From: Akkermansia muciniphila
Lineage (GTDB): Bacteria > Verrucomicrobiota > Verrucomicrobiia > Verrucomicrobiales > Akkermansiaceae
Assembly: GCA_004557455.1 (NCBI GenBank)
Contig: SFDX01000012.1
Location: forward strand, 3,328-67,327
Direction: 5' to 3'
Length of the DNA: 64,000 nt
The notes below the pieces were generated by a model. The model had not been told where the DNA came from, did not search any database, and was given only the letters and a program-made list of their open reading frames with translations. The position numbers and the translations under genes were made by a program. Within the stretch, counting starts at the first letter, position 1, and the number at the start of each line of letters is the position of its first letter. Positions 34,445-43,396 of the stretch are shown piece by piece.

Positions 34445-35482
34445 GTGGCCCCTGCTCTTCCCAAGATTTCCTACGTTCTTACCTCGCATAACCGTAGCCG
34501 GTATATCCGAGAGGCGGTGGAGAGTGCTTTGGCCCAGGATTACCCGGGGGAGCTGGAGTTCATCTTCTCGGATGATTGCTCCACGGATGACACCTACGAT
34601 ATCATCTGCCGCTGCGCTGCCGACTACACCGGGCCCCACCGGGTGATCACAACCCGGACGCCGAGGAACATGGGGCTGGCGGGTAACACGAATCACGCGG
34701 TATCGCTGGCTACGGGGGAGTGGGTTATCCGCGCTGATGACGATGACCTGGCGGCCGTGGACCGCTGCAGCGTCATCGCCCGGGCCATTGCCGAGCACCC
34801 CGGGTGTACCTACGTGGTCACGGGGCTCCGGGCTTTCACCGATGCCACTGCGGACGAGGCGCGAGCGGCGTCCCGCACTCCCAGCGGCACCCACGCCGCA
34901 GCGAGGGTTGTGTCGCTCGCAGACGGGCCCATCTCCCCGCTCTTCCCGGGGGCGAACTCGCTGTATTCCTACAAGGCTTGGCATATCAGCGTTTATCGTA
35001 CCTTCGGGCCCTTGGACGAGGAGGCCTACTATGTTGACGACTTGTCCTGTTACTACCGCGCCAACATTCTCGGCTCCGGGGTCTACTTGGACAACGTCCC
35101 CGCCGTTCTGATGCGACAAGGCAGCGGCAACCAAAGCCGAGGCGGCGATGACGCATCGCGCGGCTACCGCGCCATCGTCCGACTGGAGCGTTTCAATGAC
35201 AAATACTTCAACGTCACGGTCCCACCCCTCACCCGCGAGCTCTCCGCCTACCGCACCTACGCGGCAACCCACCCCTCCCCCAACCTCGCAGGGCTCCTCA
35301 ATGCCATTGAGGAGGACATCAACACCCGCAAGCTCCTCAGCACCTTCTGGCGCCGCGGCATCCTTAACCGCATCCGCATCTCCCGCCGCCTCGGCTACAA
35401 AAGCCTCTTCTCCGCCATCCGCTGCCTTCCCCTGCCGGTATTTGCCTCCCTGCTGGCCTTGGGCAGAAGACTGAAACGATAA
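34445..35482 (+). CDS. Glycosyltransferase family 2
   Basis: GT-A fold sugar transferase of 345 residues, probably for surface polysaccharide. Seen: PKISYVLTSHNRSRYIREAV, FIFSDDCSTDDTYDII, NMGLAGNTNHAVSLATGEWV, and the metal-binding IRADDDDLA. There is no membrane helix; the basic C-terminus (RRLGYKSLFSAIRCLPL) may bind the membrane. The likely start is GTG 34445, because the longer frame begins inside the argG terminator. No promoter of its own was found. It leads a three-gene cluster with a GT4 glycosyltransferase and an acyltransferase. Confidence 0.88.
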   Translation: MAPALPKISYVLTSHNRSRYIREAVESALAQDYPGELEFIFSDDCSTDDTYDIICRCAADYTGPHRVITTRTPRNMGLAGNTNHAVSLATGEWVIRADDDDLAAVDRCSVIARAIAEHPGCTYVVTGLRAFTDATADEARAASRTPSGTHAAARVVSLADGPISPLFPGANSLYSYKAWHISVYRTFGPLDEEAYYVDDLSCYYRANILGSGVYLDNVPAVLMRQGSGNQSRGGDDASRGYRAIVRLERFNDKYFNVTVPPLTRELSAYRTYAATHPSPNLAGLLNAIEEDINTRKLLSTFWRRGILNRIRISRRLGYKSLFSAIRCLPLPVFASLLALGRRLKR

Positions 35483-35487
35483 ACTCT

Positions 35488-36639
35488 ATGTCCGAACTCT
35501 CTGTCTTCATGCACCCCAGAGCCTTCTGGATCGGCAAATATACCGGAGTCAGTCGCTACGTCTGCGAGCTTATTCAGGGACTCCTCGATAAGGGAGTGGA
35601 GGTGCAGTTGCCTATCCTCGAGACTCCTAACGGCTACCTCCGAAAGGCGGATTTTTTTCCGCTTGTATCGCAAGGTTCGCCGAAGGAAGCCCTCCTTTGG
35701 AAGTGGATCAGTAAGGTCCCAATTTGCCCAGCTTGGGCAGAATTAGCAAGGCGCCAAATGTTGCGAACTCAGGGTCTGAAGGCACTGAAAACTCTGCGCT
35801 ACGACCTTGTCCACCCCACGCATAACAACGCCACGGAAATTCTGCCTCACATCAAAAAAACGCCGTTGGTCATCACGATACATGATATGACCCACGAGCT
35901 CTTCCCACAGAGTTTTTCTCCGGCAGACCCGTCAGCCCATCGCAAAAGAGAATTTGCACGCAGAGCTGACAGAATCATTGCTATCTCCCGCAGGACAAAG
36001 GAGGATGCGGTCCGTATTCTCGGGGTTGATCCCGACATCGTTGATGTTGTCTATCACGGCAACTCACTCACTCTTCCACGCATTCCGTTGGCCCACATTC
36101 CGCCACTGCCGGAGCGCTACGTTCTCTTTGTTGGAAAACGTGCGGGATACAAAAATTTCGAAAATTTTATCAAAGCTTTCTCAATCATTCACCAAAAAAA
36201 ACCGGAGCTTCATTTAATGTGCGTGGGCGGAGGCGCATTTTCCGATGAAGAAAACAGGCTGATAGCAGAGCTCAGACTGGCTCCTTTTGTCAGGCAACTT
36301 CCCGCCGATGACGCTCTGTTAGCCACGCTGTACAGCAAGGCGGAATTCTTTGTTTACCCCTCCCTTTACGAGGGATTTGGCCTCCCCCTTTTGGAGGCCT
36401 TTTCCTGCGGTGCTCCCGTTGTCTGCTCCGATGCCAGCTGTTTTCCGGAAATTGCGGGGGACGCAGCTCTGTATTTTGATGGAAATTCCATCAAAAATAT
36501 CGCAGAGGCGATGGAGGAGGCATTTCTGAACGAGTCTCTGCGAAACAAGCTCCGGAGGAAAGGGACAGAGAGACTCACGCACTTCTCATGGGCAAAGTGC
36601 GCGGAAGAAACATTGACAAGTTATCAACGGGTGCTATGA
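35488..36639 (+). CDS. Glycosyltransferase family 4 (GT-B)
   Basis: 383 residues. The C-terminal Rossmann half is clear: YVLFVGKRAGYKNFENFIKA, LHLMCVGGGAFSDEE, then FVYPSLYEGFGLPLLEAFSC (E-x7-E motif) and GAPVVCSDASCFPEIAGDAA. The N-terminal half has LVITIHDMTHELFPQSF and RADRIIAISRRTKEDAVR, typical of mannosyl- or rhamnosyl-type GT4 enzymes. GC content is lower than in the neighbours, consistent with acquisition of a surface-glycan gene. It starts five bases after the GT2 stop and overlaps the acyltransferase by 4 bp. Confidence 0.9.
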   Translation: MSELSVFMHPRAFWIGKYTGVSRYVCELIQGLLDKGVEVQLPILETPNGYLRKADFFPLVSQGSPKEALLWKWISKVPICPAWAELARRQMLRTQGLKALKTLRYDLVHPTHNNATEILPHIKKTPLVITIHDMTHELFPQSFSPADPSAHRKREFARRADRIIAISRRTKEDAVRILGVDPDIVDVVYHGNSLTLPRIPLAHIPPLPERYVLFVGKRAGYKNFENFIKAFSIIHQKKPELHLMCVGGGAFSDEENRLIAELRLAPFVRQLPADDALLATLYSKAEFFVYPSLYEGFGLPLLEAFSCGAPVVCSDASCFPEIAGDAALYFDGNSIKNIAEAMEEAFLNESLRNKLRRKGTERLTHFSWAKCAEETLTSYQRVL

Positions 36640-37229
36640 AGCTGCTTCTCCTCAAGTTATATTACCGCTTCTGCGCGGTCTTCCTCCGGCTATCGGGGGT
36701 CAGACTCGGGAAGGGCTGTACGGTATCCGGCAGCATCCTCGTTCACAAGGCAGATAATTCTGTCATTCGACTGGGGGATCACTGCACGCTTCACAGTCTC
36801 CGACGCTTTAATCCCATCATGAGTACACAGCTCAGCCTCTGCACGGGGTGCCCCGGGGCGGAGATTTCCTTCGGGTCATATTCCGGGATGAGTGGTGGTG
36901 CTATCTACTGTGTTATGAGTATAGCAATCGGTGAAAAAACCATCATCGGTGCCGATTGCCTAATCATGGATACAGATTGCCATTATCCGGCACCGAATGG
37001 GATGTGGGCGTCCTCTTTTCATGAGGCGGACAGAGGAGAGCCCGTTCACATCGGGAAATCCTGTTTCATCGGTGCGCGGAGCATCATTCTGAAAGGTGTG
37101 ACTATCGGTGACCACTCCGTCATCGCGGCGGGAAGCGTTGTCAACCAAGATATCCCCCCCTACAGTCTCGCGGGGGGGAATCCCATTCGCATCCGTCCGC
37201 TACCGAAACACTGGCTCCCGATTGAGTAA
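36636..37229 (+). CDS. Left-handed beta-helix acyltransferase (WbbJ/CysE-like)
   Basis: 197 residues. Hexapeptide-repeat protein: isoleucine/valine-led repeats in the first half (VSGSILVHKADNSVIRLGDH), and SIAIGEKTIIGADCLIMDTDCH with the acceptor His region, then VHIGKSCFIGARSIILKGVT, IGDHSVIAAGSVV and the terminal YSLAGGNPIRIR seen in O-acetyltransferases of sugars. Likely adds an acetyl group to a surface-glycan sugar. The ATG at 36636 overlaps the GT4 stop (ATGA), so it is coupled to it. Confidence 0.88.
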   Translation: MKLLLLKLYYRFCAVFLRLSGVRLGKGCTVSGSILVHKADNSVIRLGDHCTLHSLRRFNPIMSTQLSLCTGCPGAEISFGSYSGMSGGAIYCVMSIAIGEKTIIGADCLIMDTDCHYPAPNGMWASSFHEADRGEPVHIGKSCFIGARSIILKGVTIGDHSVIAAGSVVNQDIPPYSLAGGNPIRIRPLPKHWLPIE

Positions 37230-37247
37230 ACCCATCTCATTTTCGGC

Positions 37248-37276
37248 TTTACAAGGGGCGGGGATTGGGGTAGAAT
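37248..37276 (+). promoter_or_regulatory. pyrE promoter, predicted leaderless
   Basis: -35 TTTACA (37248-37253), 17-bp spacer, -10 TAGAAT (37271-37276), nine bases before the pyrE ATG. Confidence 0.65.
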
Positions 37277-37285
37277 GGGGGAGTT

Positions 37286-37849
37286 ATGAGCGAAGCCAAA
37301 CAGGAACTTCTCGGGATTTTGTTGAAAAAGTCGATCAAGACGGGGCATTTTATTCTTGCATCGGGTAAGGAGAGCGATTTGTATTGCGATTCTCGCGTGA
37401 CGGCCTTGGATGCGCGGGGGGCAAATCTCATCGGCCAAGTGGGCTGGGAATTGGTGCGGGACGTGATTTTGAAGCAGCATCCGGGGGCGACGGCCATCGG
37501 TGGGATGACGATGGGCGCGGACCCGATTTCTCTGGCCATCGGGATGTATTCTGCCGGGGAGAAGCCGCTGAATGTGTTTACAGTGCGCAAGGAGGCCAAG
37601 GACCACGGGCGCGGCAAGCGTATCGAGGGTAACTTCTCTGCCGGGCAGGAGGTTATCGTGGTGGACGACGTCATCACGACCGGCGGCTCCACGCTGAAGG
37701 CCATCGATGCCATCGAGGCGGAGGGCGGTAAGGTGGTCGCGGCCTTGGTGCTGGTGGACCGCCAAGAAGGCGGGCGCGAGGCCATTGAGTCTCGCGGAGT
37801 GCCTGTGTTCCCCGTGTTCACGCGCGCCGATATCTTCGGCGGCAGATAA
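37286..37849 (+). CDS. pyrE: Orotate phosphoribosyltransferase
   Basis: Converts orotate and PRPP to OMP in pyrimidine synthesis; cytosolic. 187 residues. Type I PRTase features: GHFILASGKESDLYCDSR, GGMTMGADPISLAI, RKEAKDHGRGKRIEG (flexible loop) and the PRPP motif VIVVDDVITTGGS. The ATG at 37286 is set by the promoter and the family N-terminus. nagZ starts ten bases after the stop. pyrF is not visible. Confidence 0.95.
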   Translation: MSEAKQELLGILLKKSIKTGHFILASGKESDLYCDSRVTALDARGANLIGQVGWELVRDVILKQHPGATAIGGMTMGADPISLAIGMYSAGEKPLNVFTVRKEAKDHGRGKRIEGNFSAGQEVIVVDDVITTGGSTLKAIDAIEAEGGKVVAALVLVDRQEGGREAIESRGVPVFPVFTRADIFGGR

Positions 37850-37858
37850 GTCACAGCA

Positions 37859-38917
37859 ATGCTCCCGGTCATTGCAGGTGTGGAAGGCGTGACTCTCTCC
37901 CCGAGAGAGCGTAAGCTTTTTTCGCGCCTGCAGCCGGCCGGTTATATTCTTTTCTCCCGCAACATCGAGGACACCGAACAGGTGCGCGAGCTCACCGACG
38001 AGCTGCGGCAGATTTCCTGCGACGCAGGCGACCCGATCATTACCATCGACCAAGAAGGCGGGCGCGTGGTTCGCACGGCAGCCATCGGAGTGCATCTTCC
38101 GGCTGCGGCGACCCTGGCACAGACCCGCAGCACGCATAGCATCCGCCAAGCCGCCGCGTACAATGCGCGCTGCCTGCTGTCGCTGGGCATCAACACCAAC
38201 TTCGCACCCGTCCTCGATCTGGGCAGCGAGCACGCCAATGCCCTGCCCTCCCGCTGTTGGGGAACGGATACGCAAGATGTTATCTCTTACGCCGGAGTAT
38301 GGAACCGCATGACCGCCCACTGCGGCATCATGACCTGCGGCAAGCACTTCCCCGGCATGGGGGCCGCCACCTGCGACCCGCACAGCGACCTCCCCATGCT
38401 GCACGGCACGCGCGATGATTTTCTGCGCGGTGCCGGCATTCCCTTTACCGCCCTCATGCCCGAGCTCCCCTCGCTGATGATCGCGCACCTGCTCCTTCCG
38501 GAGATCGATGCCGACCACCCCTCCTCCCTCTCCCGCACCTTGGTGCAGGGCTTCCTGCGGGATCAGCTGGGCTTCGAGGGCGTTGTCTTCACCGATGACC
38601 TGTGCATGGGGGCCATCACACACCGATATACCCCCGAGCAGGCGGTCCCGCTGGCCCTGCGCGCAGGCTGCGACCTACCGCTGGTCTGCCACGACAGCTG
38701 CGAGCACTTGGAGGCCATTGCCGCCGCCGTACGCACCCTGCCCTGCGAGGTGCTGACGCCCGCACTCGAACGCATCGAGCGTTTCCGCATGCAGTGCAGT
38801 AGCCAACCGATGATGCCCTACATCGCATGGCGCGACTTTGTGCAGGATGTCGCCGACTTCTCCGCCGGATTTGCCCCTGCGGGCGCCGTTCCGGGCTCCC
38901 CCGTTCAGGATTACTGA
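37859..38917 (+). CDS. nagZ: Beta-N-acetylhexosaminidase NagZ (GH3)
   Basis: Removes N-acetylglucosamine from muropeptides during cell-wall recycling, in the cytosol. 352 residues, no signal peptide. GH3 NagZ hallmarks: ITIDQEGGRVVR, LGINTNFAPVLDL, GKHFPGMGA (161-169), the NagZ-specific catalytic loop CDPHSDLP (172-179, acid/base His175 with Asp173), MIAHLLLPEID, and VVFTDDLCMGAI with the Asp nucleophile near 246. It follows pyrE in the same transcript, an unrelated pathway. Confidence 0.94.
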   Translation: MLPVIAGVEGVTLSPRERKLFSRLQPAGYILFSRNIEDTEQVRELTDELRQISCDAGDPIITIDQEGGRVVRTAAIGVHLPAAATLAQTRSTHSIRQAAAYNARCLLSLGINTNFAPVLDLGSEHANALPSRCWGTDTQDVISYAGVWNRMTAHCGIMTCGKHFPGMGAATCDPHSDLPMLHGTRDDFLRGAGIPFTALMPELPSLMIAHLLLPEIDADHPSSLSRTLVQGFLRDQLGFEGVVFTDDLCMGAITHRYTPEQAVPLALRAGCDLPLVCHDSCEHLEAIAAAVRTLPCEVLTPALERIERFRMQCSSQPMMPYIAWRDFVQDVADFSAGFAPAGAVPGSPVQDY

Positions 38918-38969
38918 CGCACGCGGCACGCGCGGATGCAACATTCGCGGGCAAGGCTGACGTTTCTGC

Positions 38970-38998
38970 TTGCATGCACGGGCGCGGGGGGGTATAAT
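38970..38998 (+). promoter_or_regulatory. pdh operon promoter
   Basis: -35 TTGCAT (38970-38975), 17-bp spacer, consensus -10 TATAAT (38993-38998). Only one base separates the -10 from the ATG at 39000, whereas the in-frame GTG at 39006 lies seven bases away. Confidence 0.75.
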
Positions 38999-39005
38999 AA
39001 TGCGC

Positions 39006-40001
39006 GTGAAGCTGAACAACCTACAAGAACCGGCCCTGCGCGCCTACCGCGCCATGGTCACGGCCCGCGCGTTCGATACGAAAATTTCCGCCCTGTACAA
39101 GGCCGGCAAAATCTTCGGCGGCGTGTTCTTGGGCCGCGGACACGAGGCCATCGCAGCGGCGGAGGGCGTTTTTTTGCACAAAGGACAGGATGTTTACGCC
39201 CCCTTCATCCGCGAGCAGGCCGGCCGCTGCGCGTGGGGAGACAGCGTGTTAGAAAGCGCACGCGCCTACTTCGGCAGTGCCTCCGGGCTCATGCGCGGCC
39301 GCGACGGCAATGTGCACTGGGGTAACCCGGCGGAGGGGACCCCTGCCCCTATCTCGCACTTGGGTGCGGGCGTGGCCGTAGTCGGTGGTGCCATGCTGGC
39401 CAAGCGCATGAAGGGCCAAACCGGCTGCGTGGGATTAGCCTGCGTCGGCGACGGCACGACCTCAGTCGGGGCGTTTCAGGAGGCCGCCAACATGATTGCC
39501 GTTCAAAAATTACCCGTAGTCATCGTTATCAGCAACAATCAATTCGCCTACTCCACCCCGAACAGCCAAGAATTTGCCTGCAAGAGTCTGACCGACCGAG
39601 GCATCGGGTACGGCTACACCGTGCACGAATGCGACGGCACGGACTTTCTCGCCACCCTACAGACCATGGGGCAGGCCATCGCCGCCGCCCGAGCCGGAGA
39701 GGGCCCGCAGTGGGTAGTGGCCAATACCCTGCGCATGTGCGGTCACGGTGAGCACGATGACTCCTGCTACATTCCGCAGGAATTGAAAGATGCCTACGCA
39801 GACCGCGACCCGCTGGCCGTGGCCTCCCGCCAGCTGCGCGAGCTGGGCTGGATCACCGAGGCCGAGGACGCCGCGCTTGCGGCCGAATGCGCCGAGGAGG
39901 TGCAACGCTGTGTGGCGCAGGCCCAAAAGGAAGCCCCGCCCTCCCCCGCCACGGAAAACTGGGTGGCCACCGCATGGAACCCCGAACACGAAGAACAATG
40001 A
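39006..40001 (+). CDS. pdhA: Pyruvate dehydrogenase E1 component, alpha subunit
   Basis: Thiamine-diphosphate enzyme that decarboxylates pyruvate (or another 2-oxo acid) and passes the acetyl group to E2. About 331 residues. TPP motif region GDGTTSVGAFQEAANMIAVQ ending VVIVISNN, plus GRGHEAIAAAEGVFL and RGRDGNVHWGNPAEG. The start matters: an ATG at 39000 sits one base after a perfect TATAAT, so transcription should begin beyond it; the in-frame GTG at 39006 (VKLNNLQEPALRAYR) is where a leaderless mRNA would start. I choose the GTG; ATG 39000 is the alternative if another promoter exists. It overlaps pdhB by 4 bp. Confidence 0.92.
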   Translation: MKLNNLQEPALRAYRAMVTARAFDTKISALYKAGKIFGGVFLGRGHEAIAAAEGVFLHKGQDVYAPFIREQAGRCAWGDSVLESARAYFGSASGLMRGRDGNVHWGNPAEGTPAPISHLGAGVAVVGGAMLAKRMKGQTGCVGLACVGDGTTSVGAFQEAANMIAVQKLPVVIVISNNQFAYSTPNSQEFACKSLTDRGIGYGYTVHECDGTDFLATLQTMGQAIAAARAGEGPQWVVANTLRMCGHGEHDDSCYIPQELKDAYADRDPLAVASRQLRELGWITEAEDAALAAECAEEVQRCVAQAQKEAPPSPATENWVATAWNPEHEEQ

Positions 40002-40972
40002 GCGTTACCTATATAGATGCCATCCGTCAGGCCATGACGGAGCTGCTGGAGGAAGACCCGACCGTCTTCCTCATGGGCGAGGATATAGCAGGCAAGTTCG
40101 GCGGAGCCTTCAAGGCCACCAAGGGGCTGGATGCCCGATTCCCCGGCCGTGTGCTCAACGCGCCCATTGCGGAGGACTCCATCATGGGCATGGGTATCGG
40201 TGCCGCGCTGGAGGGCATGAAACCCATTCTCGAGATGCAGTTCGCGGACTTCGGTATCCTGGCTCTTAACCAAATGGGCAACAACGCCGGGGCCCACTAC
40301 TACCGCACCGGCATGCCGCTGAACCTCACCCTGCGCATGCCCTGCGGCGGCACACCCGCAGGCGGCCCCTACCACAGCCAGTGCCCCGAGGCCCTCTTCG
40401 CGCACTTCCCGGGGCTGCACGTGTTCACACCCGCCACCGTGGCGGATGCGTATTTCATGCTCAAGGAGGCGGTCCGCATTCCGGATCCCGTTGTTTTCAT
40501 GGAGCACAAGTTCCTCTACCGCTGGTTGAAAGCGGATTCTTGGATTGACCCGGAGCCGCTGCCGGTGGGCAGTGTGCGCATCGCCCGCCCCGGTCGGGAT
40601 GCTACTGTGGTCGCCTTCTCCGCCATGGTGCCGGAGGCCCTGCAGGCGGCGGAGTTGCTGCAGCGCGAGTGCGGTTATGAGCTGGAGGTCGTTGACCTGC
40701 GCTGCATCAAGCCGCTGGATGTGGGCGGCATCCTCGGGTCCGTGGCTCGCACGGGCCGCCTGCTGGTGGTCAGCGAGGATTTCCCCTGGGGCGGTGTGGC
40801 TGCGGAGGTTATCTCGGCTGTCACCTCGGAGGGCTTCCACCTTTTGGATGCCCCGCCCCTGCGCATCACAGCGCCGGACACGCCCATCCCCTACCACCCG
40901 GACCTGTGGAAAGCGCACCGCCCCGGTGCCGCCAAAATCGCGCAGACCGCCCGCTACCTCATCACCCTTTAA
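39998..40972 (+). CDS. pdhB: Pyruvate dehydrogenase E1 component, beta subunit
   Basis: Partner of PdhA in the alpha2-beta2 E1. 324 residues. Typical blocks: VTYIDAIRQAMTELLEEDPT, FLMGEDIAGKFGGAFKATKG (TPP glutamate), APIAEDSIMGMGIGAALEG, HYYRTGMPLNLTLRMPCGG, HSQCPEALFAHFPGL and EVVDLRCIKPLDV. The start overlaps the pdhA stop (ATGA); the longer frame is inside pdhA. The substrate could be pyruvate or branched-chain 2-oxo acids; the three-gene layout fits pyruvate/acetoin dehydrogenases. Confidence 0.94.
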   Translation: MSVTYIDAIRQAMTELLEEDPTVFLMGEDIAGKFGGAFKATKGLDARFPGRVLNAPIAEDSIMGMGIGAALEGMKPILEMQFADFGILALNQMGNNAGAHYYRTGMPLNLTLRMPCGGTPAGGPYHSQCPEALFAHFPGLHVFTPATVADAYFMLKEAVRIPDPVVFMEHKFLYRWLKADSWIDPEPLPVGSVRIARPGRDATVVAFSAMVPEALQAAELLQRECGYELEVVDLRCIKPLDVGGILGSVARTGRLLVVSEDFPWGGVAAEVISAVTSEGFHLLDAPPLRITAPDTPIPYHPDLWKAHRPGAAKIAQTARYLITL

Positions 40973-40990
40973 CTGCTTCCGTTATCAGTC

Positions 40991-42223
40991 ATGCCATTAG
41001 TTCCGATTCTCATGCCCCAGTTGGGCGAATCCATTGTAGAAGCCACCATCATGAGCCTCAAGGTGAAGCCCGGCGACAACGTTGCGGCGGATCAGGAGGT
41101 GCTGGAGGTGGAGACCAACAAGGCCGTCATGGGTGTCACGACCACCTGCGGCGGCGTTATACGCGAAATGCGCGCCAAGGAGGGGCAGACCGTACCCGTG
41201 GGCTATGTGCTCGGTCTCATTGAGGCCACGACGGAGGAAATGGAGCGCACGGGCTCGAAAGAATGGTCCGGAGAACAAGCCCCCCCGCCTCAGGACGCGA
41301 GCAAGGAGCCGCAGAAGGACGATGGAGCCCATTTCAAGACGGAAGGTGAGTTTGTAGAACACACCCATGCCGCCCGCGCTTCCTCCGGCGGTCTGCCCGT
41401 GCCCACACGCAGGCGCGGCCCGCAGTACCTTTCCCCCCGCATCCGTTCGAGGATGGATGACTTGGGGATCACAGAGGCAGACCTCGCCTACATCACCGGA
41501 AGCGGAGCCGGTGGGCGCGTTACGATTAACGACTTCGAGAACTTTATTTCCTACGTGGACGGCTGGCCCAGCAAACAAGCCTCGCCCATGCGCATGGCAG
41601 TTGCGGGCAGCATGCAGCGCACCTGGCGGCGGCCCATTGCCTCGGCCTCGCGTCCCATCCTCATGGCACCCATCATGATGCACCGCAAGCGGCATCCCCG
41701 CAAACCCGGTTATACGCTCTATTTTGCCCGCGCCTTTGCCTTGGCCCTAGCGGAGGCCCCGGAGAGTGCAGGATACATGGTGGGCGGCAAAATTCTCACT
41801 CCCCGTCACATTGATTTGGGTATAGCCGTGCAGGTATCGGACGGCGTGCTCGTGCCTGTCATGCGGCGTCTGAATGAATCCAAGCTGGATGACCTGATTG
41901 ACGAATATAACATGATCGTCGCGCAGGCACGCAATCGCCGACTGGACGATGAGCATCGCGGCGGCGGCATTGCTACTATCACCAACTTCGGCGGATTCGG
42001 GCTCACCAATTCCACTCCCATGCCGCTGCCCAGCGAGAGTCTCATTCTGGGCATCGGGGCCGTGCAGAAGGTGCCGGTCTGGAGCGATGAGGTGGAGTGT
42101 TTCGTGCCCGTCGAGCAGGCACAGATGGTCGCGTCCTTCGACCACCGTGTCGTGGACGGTGGCGACATCGGCAGGCTCATGCAGCGCATCGCCTTCTACA
42201 TCGAGCACCCGGAGCTTCTGTAA
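40991..42223 (+). CDS. pdhC: Dihydrolipoamide acyltransferase (E2)
   Basis: Core acyltransferase of the complex. 410 residues: an N-terminal lipoyl domain (1-77) with lipoyl Lys44 in VETNKAVMG, a charged linker, an E3-binding domain at about 138-180 (YLSPRIRSRMDDLGI, GSGAGGRVTINDFENF), and the catalytic domain from about 200 with GGGIATITNFGGFG and the active-site DHRVVDGGD near the end. One lipoyl domain only. It lies 18 bases after pdhB, with no Shine-Dalgarno. The E3 gene (lpd) is not in the window, so E3 must be supplied from elsewhere. Confidence 0.94.
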   Translation: MPLVPILMPQLGESIVEATIMSLKVKPGDNVAADQEVLEVETNKAVMGVTTTCGGVIREMRAKEGQTVPVGYVLGLIEATTEEMERTGSKEWSGEQAPPPQDASKEPQKDDGAHFKTEGEFVEHTHAARASSGGLPVPTRRRGPQYLSPRIRSRMDDLGITEADLAYITGSGAGGRVTINDFENFISYVDGWPSKQASPMRMAVAGSMQRTWRRPIASASRPILMAPIMMHRKRHPRKPGYTLYFARAFALALAEAPESAGYMVGGKILTPRHIDLGIAVQVSDGVLVPVMRRLNESKLDDLIDEYNMIVAQARNRRLDDEHRGGGIATITNFGGFGLTNSTPMPLPSESLILGIGAVQKVPVWSDEVECFVPVEQAQMVASFDHRVVDGGDIGRLMQRIAFYIEHPELL

Positions 42224-42229
42224 TCCCGC

Positions 42230-43396
42230 ATGTCAAACACCCCCACCACTGCGCAACGCAGCGTCGGCGTCATCGTCTGCGCCGGGGACTACCCGCGCAT
42301 GGTCATCGAGGGGGCGCATCGGGCCGGTATGCGTGTGGTCGGGGTCGGTATGCGCGGGGCGGCGGACCGACATACGGCAAGCATGTGTGACGAATATCGG
42401 GCCTTCCGCATCGGGCAGGTGGAGGCACCGCTCGAATATCTGCGAACCCACGGGATAAGCGAGGTCATTCTGGCGGGCCAGATCAAGCCGGCTTGTCTTT
42501 TCACCCTAAGACCGGACGCCACGGCGAGGCGTCTGCTGGCGCAGCTTCCGAGGCGGCATGCACACAGCATCTTCGGCAGCGCCTGCGCGGAGGCAGAGAA
42601 ATATGGTATCCGAGTCCTTCCTGCCACCACGTTTATGCAGGACCACATGCCCGGGGAGGGACATCTGGCCGGCCCCGCACCCACCCCGCAGCAGGAGGCA
42701 GACGCCTTCTTCGGCATGGGGATGGCCCGCCGCATCGCAGAGCTGGACATCGGGCAGAGTATCGTGGTGCATGATCAGCGCGTACTTTGTGTGGAGGGCT
42801 TCAAGGGCACGAACGAGTGCATCCGCAGCGGCGGCGGCAAGCCTTACCCCGCCACGCTCTGCAAGGTCACGAAACCGGGACACGATATGCGCTTCGATGT
42901 CCCCTGCCTGGGCCCCGCAACCATTCGGAACTGCGCACGTGCCAACATTCGCCACGTTGTTTTCGAGGCCGACCGAACCATTCTCTTCCGGCGACAGGAA
43001 ATCGAACAACTGTGCCGTGAAGAGGGTATCACGCTGCAGGCCCTCCCCTGCCCGACCACGGAATCCTGTGCCCTGCCGGCTACGAAGGACGATGCGGCCT
43101 ACGCCACGGAGCTGGCGGGTTGCCTGGCACGCTTGGGCATCGGGGCATCGGCTGCGGTCTGCGGCGGCGTGGTGATTGCCGTGGAGGACTGCGAAGGCCC
43201 CCTCAAGTGTATCCGCCGGACGGCCGCCTACATGCGCCGCATGCGCCTGCAACGCATGCTCAGTTGGTTGTTAGGCATTATCTTCCGACAGCCGGCCTCC
43301 CCGCGCGATCCCATTATCCTGCGCACCGCGCCGGGAACAGAGCTCCCGCCGGAAGCCGTGCGGGCAGCCGAGCGCGCGGGCATTCAGCTCGGCTGA
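42230..43396 (+). CDS. lpxI: UDP-2,3-diacylglucosamine pyrophosphatase LpxI, with C-terminal extension
   Basis: Cleaves UDP-2,3-diacylglucosamine to lipid X in lipid A synthesis, the LpxH alternative. 388 residues against about 270-280 in typical LpxI. Core features: GVIVCAGDYPRMVIEGAHRA, VGVGMRGAAD, VILAGQIKPACLF, SIVVHDQRVLCVEGFKGTNE and MRFDVPCLGPATIRNCARAN, then VVFEADRTILFRRQE. The last ~90 residues (from about 295: AAYATELAGCLARLGIGAS, CEGPLKCIRRTAAYMRRMRL) are extra and contain a hydrophobic, basic segment. It starts six bases after pdhC, so it is on the pdh transcript although the pathway is unrelated. Confidence 0.88.
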   Translation: MSNTPTTAQRSVGVIVCAGDYPRMVIEGAHRAGMRVVGVGMRGAADRHTASMCDEYRAFRIGQVEAPLEYLRTHGISEVILAGQIKPACLFTLRPDATARRLLAQLPRRHAHSIFGSACAEAEKYGIRVLPATTFMQDHMPGEGHLAGPAPTPQQEADAFFGMGMARRIAELDIGQSIVVHDQRVLCVEGFKGTNECIRSGGGKPYPATLCKVTKPGHDMRFDVPCLGPATIRNCARANIRHVVFEADRTILFRRQEIEQLCREEGITLQALPCPTTESCALPATKDDAAYATELAGCLARLGIGASAAVCGGVVIAVEDCEGPLKCIRRTAAYMRRMRLQRMLSWLLGIIFRQPASPRDPIILRTAPGTELPPEAVRAAERAGIQLG

